NCBI GenBank assembly: GCA_014237855.1
Contig: JABACD010000011.1
Coordinates: 114,546-178,545 of the forward strand
Source of the DNA: Planctomycetota bacterium
GTDB lineage: Bacteria > Planctomycetota > UBA1135 > GCA-002686595
Length of the DNA stretch: 64,000 nucleotides
Reading direction: 5' to 3'
This document shows positions 9,849 to 18,572 of the stretch, piece after piece. The position numbers and the translations under genes are program-made. The notes below the pieces were generated by a model that was given only the letters and a program-made list of their open reading frames with translations, was not told the origin of the DNA and did not search any database. Every line of letters starts with the position of its first letter. The stretch's first letter is position 1.

Positions 9849-11771
9849 ATGATGGCCTCCATGAAGCTCCTCCTGGCCCAGGCCCCATTTAGAGACACTT
9901 TTGGCTATTCGATGCCCCCGCCAGGGTTATTGAGGCTGGGAGGGGAACTCGCCAGGCAGGGTATCGCTGTCGAGCTCGAGGACCTGGCGCTAAGGCTCGC
10001 TCGAGGAGAGCTTGCCAACGGGAGCTTGATGTGTGAGAGCGCAGCTCGCCTCTTGCTCCGAAGAGGAGATCACGAGGTCATCGGTCTCTCGGTCATGGGA
10101 GCCACCCTCCCTGCAGCCCTCGAGATTACCCGGCGCCTGCGTGATCTTCGTCCCGGGGTAAAGCTCCTGCTCGGCGGCCCCGGAACGACTGGCTGTGATC
10201 GGGCCATCCTGGAGCGCTTTCCCTGGGTCGATGCCGTGGTCCGAGGTGAGGGAGAGCGCACCCTACCCGAACTTCTCGATCACCTCGGCCAGGGAGACCC
10301 CCTTCGAGGCGTTGCTGGTGTCACCTGGCGCGACCACAAGGGCATGGTCCACGTCGAGGCCGATCGCGGCATGATCACTGACCTTGGCGAGCTGGCTCCC
10401 TATGCCTGGGACTTGCTCGAGCCCCTGGCCGAGTACAAGCGTGTCACCGGCGAACTCGAGGGCCTCACCCCCATCGACTCCGGTCGAGGCTGCGCCTATG
10501 ACTGCAGTTTTTGCACCATCGGCCGCTACTGGTCACGGCGATCACGATGCCTACCTCCCGCGAATCTGGTGGAAGAGGTACACGCACTCGACGATATCGA
10601 AGGGGCCAGGAATGCTTATCTGTGTCACGACATCTTCGGCGCTGACCGTAGCCATGCGATGGAGTTCTGTCAGCGGTTGATCAATCGAGGCATTCGCCCA
10701 TGGGAGTGCCGTGCACGGGTCGATCACCTCGACTCGGAACTGATAGAGCTGATGGGGCGCGCAGGGTGCTACCGAGTGCTGCTCGGCGTCGAGTCCGGTG
10801 CACATGTCGTTCGCGAAGGCGCCAGCAAGAATCAACCAGAAGACCTCGATGTGCTGGGAGTCGTCGAGCTCTGCGGTCGCGCCGGAATTCGGCCGATTCT
10901 CTCGCTGATCTTGGGGCTGCCTGGCGAAGCCCAGGAACAGCTGGAGGAGAGCCTGGTACTGGTCTCCAGAGCAGCGCTGATCACCGATGTGGTCATCTCC
11001 TTGCATCTACCCAACCCGCAGCCGGGTTGCGGACTCAACGAGACGCACGGCCAGGGTGCACGGCCACTCGACGGTATCGCCCCGGACATGGCCTTTGGTA
11101 GTGGAGAAACACAGCCAGAGAGGGCTCTGATCGAGAGCCACCCGGACCTCTTCAGTAGCTGGGCCCTGCTTGCGGATGATCCAGCACACCTGCGCCACCT
11201 GGCAGCCCTCACCAAGCGGATCCCCTTCGTCCTCCAGCACTTCCCGCGATCCTGGGAGCTACTTCGCAGGGCGTACAGCTGTACGCACCTCCAGCTGAAT
11301 GCTGCCTGGGAGTCGTCCGAGCTCGAGTTCGCTGAGTTTGCGCGACTCTCTCCGGACCCGCTTGTGGCCGATGCACTCACCTGGGAAGAAACCGTTCGTT
11401 CACTCGATGGTGCCCTGCCCAGATTCACGAGCGAGACACCGGACGATGAACTCATCCCCGCCGGACGGGTGGCCAGCCTCGCCTCCCTCGTGTCGCTCCA
11501 GTTTGATATGCCGGCAATCACAGCACAGCTGGCCAGGGGTGAGGAGGAGCTCACTCCGACTCCCTGTTCCACACACCTCGCCATCACCCCCTTCCCCGGT
11601 GGCGTACGCAGTCATCGTGTCTCCCCGGACATTGTCAGCCTCCTCGAACTCGTCGAGACTCCACGCCGCCTCGACGAGTTGGAGAGCGAGCATGCAGGTA
11701 TTGGTGCCGCATATTCGAAGCTGGCCCAAGCAGGGCTGGTTCGGATGTCCTCCAACGCTGTTTCCAATTAG
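9849..11771 (+). CDS. B12-binding radical SAM enzyme with C-terminal PqqD/RRE-like domain (first of pair)
   Basis: The protein has 640 residues. The ATG at 9849 is preferred because GGAG lies eight bases upstream; a GTG at 9783 would add an unsupported tail. Residues about 5-150 form a cobalamin-binding Rossmann domain (V-I-G-L-S-V-M-G-A, L-L-G-G-P-G-T, V-V-R-G-E-G-E-R-T). The radical SAM cluster is C215-x3-C219-x2-C222, followed by a TIM-barrel core to about residue 400. The C-terminus (about 565-635) has a V-S-P-D-I-V-S-L-L-E-L-V segment and a closing L-A-Q-A-G-L-V, resembling a PqqD-like winged helix such as a RiPP recognition element. Such enzymes often methylate unactivated carbons; the substrate here is unproven. 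The second enzyme starts 36 bases downstream. Confidence 0.85.
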   Translation: MMASMKLLLAQAPFRDTFGYSMPPPGLLRLGGELARQGIAVELEDLALRLARGELANGSLMCESAARLLLRRGDHEVIGLSVMGATLPAALEITRRLRDLRPGVKLLLGGPGTTGCDRAILERFPWVDAVVRGEGERTLPELLDHLGQGDPLRGVAGVTWRDHKGMVHVEADRGMITDLGELAPYAWDLLEPLAEYKRVTGELEGLTPIDSGRGCAYDCSFCTIGRYWSRRSRCLPPANLVEEVHALDDIEGARNAYLCHDIFGADRSHAMEFCQRLINRGIRPWECRARVDHLDSELIELMGRAGCYRVLLGVESGAHVVREGASKNQPEDLDVLGVVELCGRAGIRPILSLILGLPGEAQEQLEESLVLVSRAALITDVVISLHLPNPQPGCGLNETHGQGARPLDGIAPDMAFGSGETQPERALIESHPDLFSSWALLADDPAHLRHLAALTKRIPFVLQHFPRSWELLRRAYSCTHLQLNAAWESSELEFAEFARLSPDPLVADALTWEETVRSLDGALPRFTSETPDDELIPAGRVASLASLVSLQFDMPAITAQLARGEEELTPTPCSTHLAITPFPGGVRSHRVSPDIVSLLELVETPRRLDELESEHAGIGAAYSKLAQAGLVRMSSNAVSN

Positions 11772-11807
11772 CTCTTCGAACATCACCGAGATAAGCACTC
11801 CCCTCTC

Positions 11808-14042
11808 ATGACTTCCGGATCGTCGTTCCCGATCAGCCTGATCTTTCCACCTCAGGCTCACTTCACTCAGCCCTACCTGGCCCTGCCTTGCCTGAAGGCC
11901 TGGTTGCAGGCAAAGGGCTTTCATGATGTGGAGCAGATGGACCTCTCGGTGGAAGCCTACGAGCACTTTCTCAGTCCCTCTTATCTGGAGCGAAGCGCCC
12001 TGCGAGCAGAAGAGAGGCTGCCCATGCAGGAGTACCTCGAGCGTGAGGAGCTGCCCTTCGAGAAAATGGCCGCCTTCCGGGCAGCCGCGGAGACCCGAGT
12101 CTCCGCCAGGCAGGTCATCGAGAGAGTCGAGGAAGCCAAGGCCGTCATGCGGGGGAAGGACTTCTATGACGAGGACCGCTACCTGCCCGCCGTCCGCACG
12201 ATCTACAACGCCCTCAGGATTGTCTCGGCTGCCCACTTCCCGACTGCACTCACGCCTCACAACTTCACGATGCGGTACGCCATAGACCGCTCACAGGAGG
12301 TCTTGGCCGGGACACTGGATGAGGGCGAGAACCCTTACATCGCCTACTTCCGAACCGAGGTGATGCCGCGCCTGATCGCGAGGCGCCCCCGACTCGTGGG
12401 ACTGAGTGTCATCTATGGGAGCCAGCTGATACCTGCGCTGACCCTGGGAAGGCTGATCCGAGAAGAGCTGCCAGACTGCCATGTCACAGCAGGTGGCGGT
12501 TTCCTGGCCTACATCGGTGAGAAGCTCATGCGAGCACCCGGCATTGAAGAGTGCCTGGATTCCATCGTGGAGCACGAGGGCGAGAGGCCGATCGAACAGC
12601 TGGCCACTGCCCTCCGTGACGGTACCACGCTGAGCGAGGTGGGCTCGCTGACCTGGCACGACCGGAGTGGAGAACAGAGCCGGCTGGTGACCAACCTACG
12701 AGGGCACCCTGTCGGCCTCGACGAGGCGCCAGTGCCCGACTTCGAGGGCCTCCCGCTCGATCTCTATCTGAGCGCGGAGGTTGTCCTCCCCTACGACATC
12801 AATCGTGGCTGCTACTTCAGTGAGTGCACGTTCTGCACCTTACCGACAGTCATCGGTCCGGGCTTCCGCACGCGCAAGGTCACCCGCATGGTCGACCATC
12901 TGCTGGAGATCAAGCGCAAGCACAACTGCCGGCACTTCTACTTCATCACCGACTGCATGCCGCCGGCAACCATGCGAGAGCTCCCCAAGGAGCTGCTTGA
13001 TCGCAAGGCCGACATCGTGTGGTCCTGCGACGCCAAGGTCGAACGACGCTCCTATGAGGACGGCGGAGCACAACGCCTCTACGATGCGGGCTGCCGCAAG
13101 CTTCTGTTCGGCTTCGAATCGGTCACCCCTCGACTACTCCAGATGATGGAGAAGGGCCAGACTCCAGAGGACGTCACCTACGTCTCGAAGGCCTGCCACG
13201 ATGCTGGAATCAGCGTTACCTGGTACGCCATGGTCGGCTTCCCCTCAGAGACTCGCCAAGAAGCACTCAAGACCCTGGACTTCATCGAGGAGCACGCGGG
13301 CATCATCCAGGAGGTCAGCCTGCAGACCTTCCACATCGACGAGGTCGCGGAGATCTTCCGCTGTCCTGACCGCTACGACATCACGATCCTCGATGACCCT
13401 GAAGCCGACCTGCAGCTGTACCACGACTACACCGTTCCCACAGGAATGAGCCAGGCGGAAGCTGCCGAACTCCATGCGGAGGTGCGAGGAAGGCTGAGGG
13501 ATTGTCTTCCGATCTTCAGCGGTGAGAACATCCTCTACTTCATGCAGAAGAGTCACTACTTCTTGCACCTGGCTGCCGGCAACACGCCTGCTGAATTCTC
13601 TCAAGCCTGCCGAACTCGAAATGAGGAGCGGCAACAGCGTGCAGCCGACCCCTGCCTGACGGTAGGAGATGACCTGGTGATGGTGAACCTGCCGTTCAGC
13701 CACAGTCAAACGCTCACTTCGCTGCGGTCACGACTGGCACTCGCTGCGCGCCCCGAGAACCAGACAGGGACCTACGACTCTCGAGCGGCAGAACTAGCAG
13801 CTCGTGAGCTCGGCGCGCTCGCGCCTCGCACAAGCGTCCTCATCTACGTCGGTGAAGAAGCAGAATTCGTGGAACTCCGACCTGACGGTGCTCAGGCACT
13901 CGAGGCCTGGCGTGCGGCGGGGAGCCTGAGAGATCTACGAAGCTCTGTCGATGGCTCGTCGTCCTCCGGCCGCGAAGCCCTGGAGAGCCTGGATGAATTC
14001 GCATCGAAATTACACCGTCTCGGCGTTTTGAAGGTGCGCTGA
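11808..14042 (+). CDS. B12-binding radical SAM enzyme with variant CX4CX2C motif and C-terminal RRE-like domain (second of pair)
   Basis: The protein has 744 residues. It opens with F-P-P-Q-A-H-F-T-Q-P-Y-L-A-L-P-C-L-K-A, the 'PP...P..AL..LKA' opening seen in B12 radical SAM enzymes that mature ribosomal peptides. A cobalamin domain covers about 185-270 (L-V-G-L-S-V-I-Y-G-S, A-G-G-G-F). The iron-sulfur site is C335-x4-C340-x2-C343, one residue longer than the canonical CX3CX2C. The core runs to about 560, including L-L-F-G-F-E-S. The C-terminal 70 residues (F-V-E-L-R-P-D-G-A-Q ... L-H-R-L-G-V-L) resemble a PqqD-like winged helix. Likely a peptide-modifying partner of the preceding enzyme; no activity can be assigned. 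Confidence 0.85.
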   Translation: MTSGSSFPISLIFPPQAHFTQPYLALPCLKAWLQAKGFHDVEQMDLSVEAYEHFLSPSYLERSALRAEERLPMQEYLEREELPFEKMAAFRAAAETRVSARQVIERVEEAKAVMRGKDFYDEDRYLPAVRTIYNALRIVSAAHFPTALTPHNFTMRYAIDRSQEVLAGTLDEGENPYIAYFRTEVMPRLIARRPRLVGLSVIYGSQLIPALTLGRLIREELPDCHVTAGGGFLAYIGEKLMRAPGIEECLDSIVEHEGERPIEQLATALRDGTTLSEVGSLTWHDRSGEQSRLVTNLRGHPVGLDEAPVPDFEGLPLDLYLSAEVVLPYDINRGCYFSECTFCTLPTVIGPGFRTRKVTRMVDHLLEIKRKHNCRHFYFITDCMPPATMRELPKELLDRKADIVWSCDAKVERRSYEDGGAQRLYDAGCRKLLFGFESVTPRLLQMMEKGQTPEDVTYVSKACHDAGISVTWYAMVGFPSETRQEALKTLDFIEEHAGIIQEVSLQTFHIDEVAEIFRCPDRYDITILDDPEADLQLYHDYTVPTGMSQAEAAELHAEVRGRLRDCLPIFSGENILYFMQKSHYFLHLAAGNTPAEFSQACRTRNEERQQRAADPCLTVGDDLVMVNLPFSHSQTLTSLRSRLALAARPENQTGTYDSRAAELAARELGALAPRTSVLIYVGEEAEFVELRPDGAQALEAWRAAGSLRDLRSSVDGSSSSGREALESLDEFASKLHRLGVLKVR

Positions 14043-14043
14043 T

Positions 14044-14142
14044 GCCCCTGACAGGGTTTGATCCCTTGACGCCCCTGAGATCTCAGGCGACCCTGGACTT
14101 GCCCCTGAGGGCAGGTGACCAGCGCGCGTTCCGAGATCTCAG
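14044..14142. repeat. Cluster of short direct and inverted repeats before the peptide gene
   Basis: GCCCCTGA occurs three times, at 14044-14051, 14071-14078 and 14101-14108 (spacings 27 and 30). A perfect 14-base palindrome, CCTGAGATCTCAGG, spans 14074-14087, and its core GAGATCTCAG recurs at 14133-14142. The block lies between the second radical SAM gene and the 60-codon peptide gene. It could be an operator, an attenuator or RNA structure separating enzyme and peptide expression. The role is inferred from position. Confidence 0.5.
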
Positions 14143-14202
14143 CCATCGTGAGCACACGACACAGATCGCCCTGGTAGAAGAGAGATCACAACAGATTCAA
14201 GT

Positions 14203-14211
14203 GAGGAGAAG
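14203..14211 (+). promoter_or_regulatory. Strong ribosome binding site of the 60-codon gene
   Basis: GAGGAGAAG immediately precedes the ATG at 14212. It is one of the clearer purine-rich Shine-Dalgarno sites in a window where many starts are coupled or weak. It supports the short frame being translated. Confidence 0.7.
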
Positions 14212-14394
14212 ATGAGCAAGGATTTGCCCAAGCCCACCCCCGAGCGGGACGCTGAGAAGCTTGACGGGACCACGGTCAGCACCGAGACAGCCAAGGAGAA
14301 GGCTCGTGGACTGGACTTCGGCAAGCTCGACCTGTCCGTTGAACGCGTCGACGAGCGGCTCAGCCCGAGCGAGACAAACATCTTCGACAAGTAG
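14212..14394 (+). CDS. Small Cys-free charged peptide, candidate radical SAM substrate (RiPP precursor-like)
   Basis: The protein has 60 residues and no signal peptide or membrane segment. It is rich in Lys, Glu and Asp and has no Cys or Trp. The N-terminal half is hydrophilic and disordered-looking (S-K-D-L-P-K-P-T-P-E-R). The middle has L-D-F-G-K-L-D-L-S-V-E-R-V and the tail ends E-T-N-I-F-D-K. The leader-like front, the amphipathic middle suited to binding a winged-helix recognition element, and the position directly after two B12 radical SAM enzymes fit a RiPP precursor. No precursor family was recognised, so it could instead be a small regulatory or scaffold protein. A good ribosome binding site precedes it. 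Confidence 0.7.
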   Translation: MSKDLPKPTPERDAEKLDGTTVSTETAKEKARGLDFGKLDLSVERVDERLSPSETNIFDK

Positions 14395-14486
14395 GCTCGC
14401 AAGCATCGCGGACCAGTCCTCCCCTGCCTCACGCCCTCCAACCTACTCCCCGTGCGCTGCTCTACGGCGCGCTGACTGTCCTGACC

Positions 14487-15455
14487 TTGGTCGTATCCCG
14501 ACAAGGCCAGGAGGAGGAATTGCCCGGTCGGAAGTGGGAGCTGAAGACTCCTGCCCTGGAGTCAAGCCGAACCACGCTCACGAATCCGGCGTGGGAGGAA
14601 CTCGACTGCTCTCGGTGCCATGAGACCATTGCGAAGGAGTGGGCCTCGACCCGACATGCCCAAGCATGGAACGAGGAGGTCTATCAAGAGGAGCTCGCGA
14701 CGATCAAGCGGCAGTCCAAGTGCACCTCCTGCCACGCACCACAGCCGCTCCTCGTGAATGGAATCGAAGAGCGCGTCACGGTCCGAGACAATGACCGCCA
14801 CCTTGGAATTGACTGCCGGTCCTGCCACCTCGGCGCAGATGGTTCGATTCATGGTCCGTGGGGAGCCCCCACGGAGGCACACAAGTCCACCAAGAGCAAG
14901 CTGTTTGATGCCACTGGCTCCAATGAGCTGTGCCTCTCCTGCCACTCGCGCAGCGTCGGCCCCGTGATCGGGATTGGTCGTGACTTCGATGACGCAGAGC
15001 TGAGCGATCGAGGGTTCTCGTGCGTCGGCTGTCACATGGCACCGGTTGAGCGCCCGATCGCCAACCAGGATGGTCTCGAGGCAAGACTCGGGCGCAGCCA
15101 CCTCCTCCAGACTCCACGGGACCCGGCCTTCCTCCGCCAGGCATTCGCGATAGAGGTGGAGCGCATTGAGGGAGGCGCCAGGCTGGAGATCTCGAATCGT
15201 GCTGGCCATCGTGTCCCCGGCCTCAATGACCGATTCCTGATCTTCGAATTGGACCTGCAGGACGCGAGCGGGGCGTCCATTGCCCGGGACGAGGTCGAAA
15301 TCTCACGAAGTGAGCCTCTAGGTGTTGCAGAGTCCATCGTGGTGGATCTTGCGGGTGTCGGAGCCGCAAGTCTTCTTATCAGGGGCGTGCACGAGGCCGA
15401 GAGCATTACAGAGGACGTGGTCTTCCTTGAGCAGCGATTTCCGCTGGGCGACTGA
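14487..15455 (+). CDS. Pentaheme cytochrome c (N-terminus uncertain)
   Basis: At least 322 residues, with five CxxCH heme-binding motifs, counted from the TTG at 14487: C41, C79, C110, C149 and C179. The last reads C-V-G-C-H-M-A-P-V-E-R-P. The C-terminal 130 residues look beta-rich and contain G-H-R-V-P-G. C-type cytochromes are matured outside the cytoplasm, so a signal peptide is required. The TTG start lacks one, but the upstream in-frame reading shows a hydrophobic A-L-L-Y-G-A-L-T-V-L-T-L-V-V. No ATG, GTG or TTG opens that stretch; CTG at 14424 or 14457 is possible. The same heme pattern occurs in the HEAT-fusion protein at 20714-23305. It may serve as electron donor or acceptor for the neighbouring pathway (inference). 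Confidence 0.82.
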   Translation: MVVSRQGQEEELPGRKWELKTPALESSRTTLTNPAWEELDCSRCHETIAKEWASTRHAQAWNEEVYQEELATIKRQSKCTSCHAPQPLLVNGIEERVTVRDNDRHLGIDCRSCHLGADGSIHGPWGAPTEAHKSTKSKLFDATGSNELCLSCHSRSVGPVIGIGRDFDDAELSDRGFSCVGCHMAPVERPIANQDGLEARLGRSHLLQTPRDPAFLRQAFAIEVERIEGGARLEISNRAGHRVPGLNDRFLIFELDLQDASGASIARDEVEISRSEPLGVAESIVVDLAGVGAASLLIRGVHEAESITEDVVFLEQRFPLGD

Positions 15456-15547
15456 GACCCTGTAGAGCCACCATCAAACCGACGAGTAGAATCTAGAAAG
15501 GTCTGCCCTCTAGCCCCGTAGAGGACCAGTACTGCCCCATCGGATCC

Positions 15548-18496
15548 ATGAACAAGAACTCAATCGGTCTCCTGCTCGCCTTGGTCGCCATTGTGGCCCT
15601 TGGCTACGCAATCATGGGTGGCGGCCCCTCCCTCCCCACCCAGGCGATTGAACCCGGTGGCCTTGAGCCCGGGGGCGCGAGGAAGGCGGACACCGCCCCC
15701 CTGCCGTCAGGGCTGGCTGCCCCCATCGCGGACCTCGAGGGAGAAACCGGGCGAAAGGAGATTAGCAGGTCACAGAGCAAGCAAGAGAAGCTCGCAGCCA
15801 GCAAGGCAGACCAGGAATCCAAGAAGGCAGAGGGCCCCTCGTTCACCGGTACTGTCTTCGGCAATGACGGGATGCCGATCCCCAATGTCGAGGTGACGGT
15901 GAAGGGTGAGTTTGGTGCGGCTGGAGCCATCCTTGGGGCGGCCCTGAAGATCGCGGAAGAGACCACCACGGATCGAAGCGGGAACTTTCGGGTTCCGCGC
16001 GGACGATGGCCCCTGCAGGAGCTATCGGTGGAGCTAAAAGGAAGAGGATTCCTTGTCGTTCGTGAGCTCCGTGCACCGGACACGAACTCCGGCGATGGCA
16101 GCCTTGGTGACTTCGTCGTGAAGCGCGGGGTCGTTCTGGCCGGCAAGGTCGTTGACTCCGAAGGCAACGCCGTTGCTGACGCCACCGTGCGCAGGACATC
16201 CGTCGATGACGACGGAACGATGGACGGCATGGTTCGAATCGCGAGTACATTCGGCCGCCGCAACGACAGCCAGTGCAAGTCCGACAGCGATGGACTATTC
16301 GAGTTGCTGCACGAGGAATCCGGTAGCTACTTGCTTGTCGTGGATCAGGAAGACTACCCCCAGCTGCGCCATCGAGGGGAGGCCCCTCTCGTGGGGGGAG
16401 AGAGTCTCGGACTCGTCCTTCGCATGCCTCCTGCGGCCACGATCAGTGGCAAGATCCTGGGCTACCCGGAGGGGCGACGTGGAGTCATGGTCAAGGCCAA
16501 GTTAGTTGAGGAGAACGCCAGCGACTCGGCAACACTGGCGGGCACGCTGGGTTCAATCGGCATCGATAACGATCAGGGCTGCAAGGTCTCTGAGTCCGGC
16601 GAGTTCGAGATCAAGGGGCTCATGGTCGGACGCAAGTACGAGGTCCGCGCCTCCGTTCAGGCGGGCCTGATGTCTCGAACCGCCTGTACGGAATTGGAAG
16701 AGGTGAGTTCCGGTGCTAGGGGCGTCGAGCTCAAGTGGAAGCCTGGCGGTCGTGTCAGTTTTGACGTCAAGGACAAGGCCACCGGAGAGCCCCTGCGGGG
16801 ACTGGTTGTTCGCCATCGCTGGGCGGATCAGTCCAGGTCCTGGATGGGCCGCATGGCCAAGAAAGTCGAGTTCAAAGGCAGCCAGGCGACCATCGAGGAT
16901 CTCCGCCCTGCGTCTGCACCCGGCGAGTTGCAGCTCTCTGTCTGGAGCGAAGGGTACCTCGAGGAAACTCGTGATGGCATCGAGGTCACCGAGGCAAGGC
17001 CGGTCGATCTCGGGACGATCTACCTGCGGCTTGCCCCCCGCGTTCGGGTGCAAGTTGTCGACACTGCCACGGGTGAAGCTGTACGCAAGGCTCGAGTTGT
17101 CCTCACCCCCCAGGATGACAGTGAATCCAGCACTGCTGGGATGAACTCGGAGCAAGCTGTCGCCCGTACCGACCGTGATGGCTGGTGTGAGCTTCCCGCC
17201 TGCGCGACCGAGCTTGGCACCTTGACGGTGAAGAAGGGTGGCTATGCAACTTTTGAGCGCGTTGATGTCCGCATGCCAAAGGAGGGCGACTCCGAGGAAA
17301 TCGTGCGCCTGTTCACCGGAGGGAGAATCCAGATCTCAGTCATCGATGCTGAGGGGATGCCCGCCGCGAATGTGGGCGTTTCCCATCGCCTACCTGACGA
17401 ATCAACCAAGCGTCACCAGACGAACTCCAAGGGAACCGTCACACTCAATGACCTCGAGGCAGGTGATCACTCCTTTCTAGCAACACGTGATACCGGAGGC
17501 CGTGGCCGTGGCCGAAGGCGGAATCGAGGAGCCGGGGCCAGCTCTGGCTCGGCTGAAGACTCTAAAGAGTGGAAGGTTGTCCTGCTCACCGATGGCGCCG
17601 AATCAGGGGTGGAACTCCAACTGCCGCCTGTCGCGACCATTGAAGGCATCGTCTTGCTCCGTGGACAGCCCGTCTCCCAGGCGCGCGTCATGCTCTACGA
17701 GGGAGAAGAGAGCAAGGCATCTGACGAGCTCTCCTCTCGCATGAGAGAGCGCATGTCGAGCATGATGCCTGACTCACCATCCGGTTCTCGGACGGATAGT
17801 CAGGGCCGGTTCTCACTCAATGACGCTCCACTTGGCAATCACCGCATCCGGGTTGCTCCGGAAGACGGCGCACCCGCCCACTACGCCCCTGTCAGCCTGC
17901 GGGCCGGGCTGAACAGGGTCGAGGTAGACATGCCCAGCGCAGCTGTCGAGGGGCGAGTGATTGACTCCGAAGGCAACCCCGTGGCCGGAGCAAGTGTCGA
18001 GACCCTTCAAGCACCTGACGAGAGCGACGCAGGTGAGATGGCCCGAATAGAGATGGCCATGTCGTTCTTCGGCGGAAACCGCTCCTATGGCCTACAGACG
18101 GACTACAACGGAGAGTTCCTGATAGAGGGCGTCCCCACGGAGACCCCCCTGGTCGTGCGCGTGCAAGCTGCCGGCTATTCCGGAGGGCAGTCGGAGCAAT
18201 TCGAGGTTGATGATCGCGAGCTCAAGCGCGGTATCGAGGTCGTCCTGAACCCCAGCGGTTCAATCCGCATTGTGAGTGGAGACAACGTCGCGAGTTTTCA
18301 GCCGGTCTCTGCAGAATTCGAGGACGATTCCGAGAAGAAGCCCAGCCCCAAGATGGCCTTCCTGCAGGGTGGCAGCGCAGTCATCAGGGGACTCAAACCT
18401 GGCAAGTGGAAGGTCTACCTGAACAGCGACAAGGAAAACTACGAGCTTGCCGAAGTTCATGCTGGCGAGCAGACCGAGGTGCTCCTGGGCCCCTGA
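15548..18496 (+). CDS. Giant carboxypeptidase-regulatory-like repeat protein (second copy type)
   Basis: The protein has 982 residues. An N-terminal hydrophobic helix (residues about 6-24, G-L-L-L-A-L-V-A-I-V) is followed by a low-complexity Pro/Gly/Lys linker. About nine beta-sandwich units follow, with G-x-V-x-x-x-x-G-x-P-V/I-x-x-A/V-x-V openings (for example G-R-V-I-D-S-E-G-N-P-V-A-G-A) and D-x-x-G-x-F turns. A basic R-G-R-G-R-R-R-N-R-G insert lies near residue 655. No enzyme domain was seen. It shares architecture with the 1179-residue protein at 6103-9642 but differs in order and length, so the two are old paralogs or independent members. Its gene converges on the peroxiredoxin gene across a clear hairpin terminator. 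Confidence 0.85.
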   Translation: MNKNSIGLLLALVAIVALGYAIMGGGPSLPTQAIEPGGLEPGGARKADTAPLPSGLAAPIADLEGETGRKEISRSQSKQEKLAASKADQESKKAEGPSFTGTVFGNDGMPIPNVEVTVKGEFGAAGAILGAALKIAEETTTDRSGNFRVPRGRWPLQELSVELKGRGFLVVRELRAPDTNSGDGSLGDFVVKRGVVLAGKVVDSEGNAVADATVRRTSVDDDGTMDGMVRIASTFGRRNDSQCKSDSDGLFELLHEESGSYLLVVDQEDYPQLRHRGEAPLVGGESLGLVLRMPPAATISGKILGYPEGRRGVMVKAKLVEENASDSATLAGTLGSIGIDNDQGCKVSESGEFEIKGLMVGRKYEVRASVQAGLMSRTACTELEEVSSGARGVELKWKPGGRVSFDVKDKATGEPLRGLVVRHRWADQSRSWMGRMAKKVEFKGSQATIEDLRPASAPGELQLSVWSEGYLEETRDGIEVTEARPVDLGTIYLRLAPRVRVQVVDTATGEAVRKARVVLTPQDDSESSTAGMNSEQAVARTDRDGWCELPACATELGTLTVKKGGYATFERVDVRMPKEGDSEEIVRLFTGGRIQISVIDAEGMPAANVGVSHRLPDESTKRHQTNSKGTVTLNDLEAGDHSFLATRDTGGRGRGRRRNRGAGASSGSAEDSKEWKVVLLTDGAESGVELQLPPVATIEGIVLLRGQPVSQARVMLYEGEESKASDELSSRMRERMSSMMPDSPSGSRTDSQGRFSLNDAPLGNHRIRVAPEDGAPAHYAPVSLRAGLNRVEVDMPSAAVEGRVIDSEGNPVAGASVETLQAPDESDAGEMARIEMAMSFFGGNRSYGLQTDYNGEFLIEGVPTETPLVVRVQAAGYSGGQSEQFEVDDRELKRGIEVVLNPSGSIRIVSGDNVASFQPVSAEFEDDSEKKPSPKMAFLQGGSAVIRGLKPGKWKVYLNSDKENYELAEVHAGEQTEVLLGP

Positions 18497-18517
18497 TCAG
18501 CAACGACCGCACAAGCA

Positions 18518-18550
18518 TGGCGCCCGGTGAAACTGATCCACCGGGCGCCA
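18518..18550. terminator. Hairpin terminator shared by convergent genes
   Basis: A perfect 12-base inverted repeat has arms TGGCGCCCGGTG (18518-18529) and CACCGGGCGCCA (18539-18550) with a nine-base loop, followed by TTCTT on the plus strand. It sits between the convergent stops at 18496 and 18573, so it may act on both strands. Confidence 0.85.
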
Positions 18551-18572
18551 TTCTTATCAGCTGCTAACGCCT

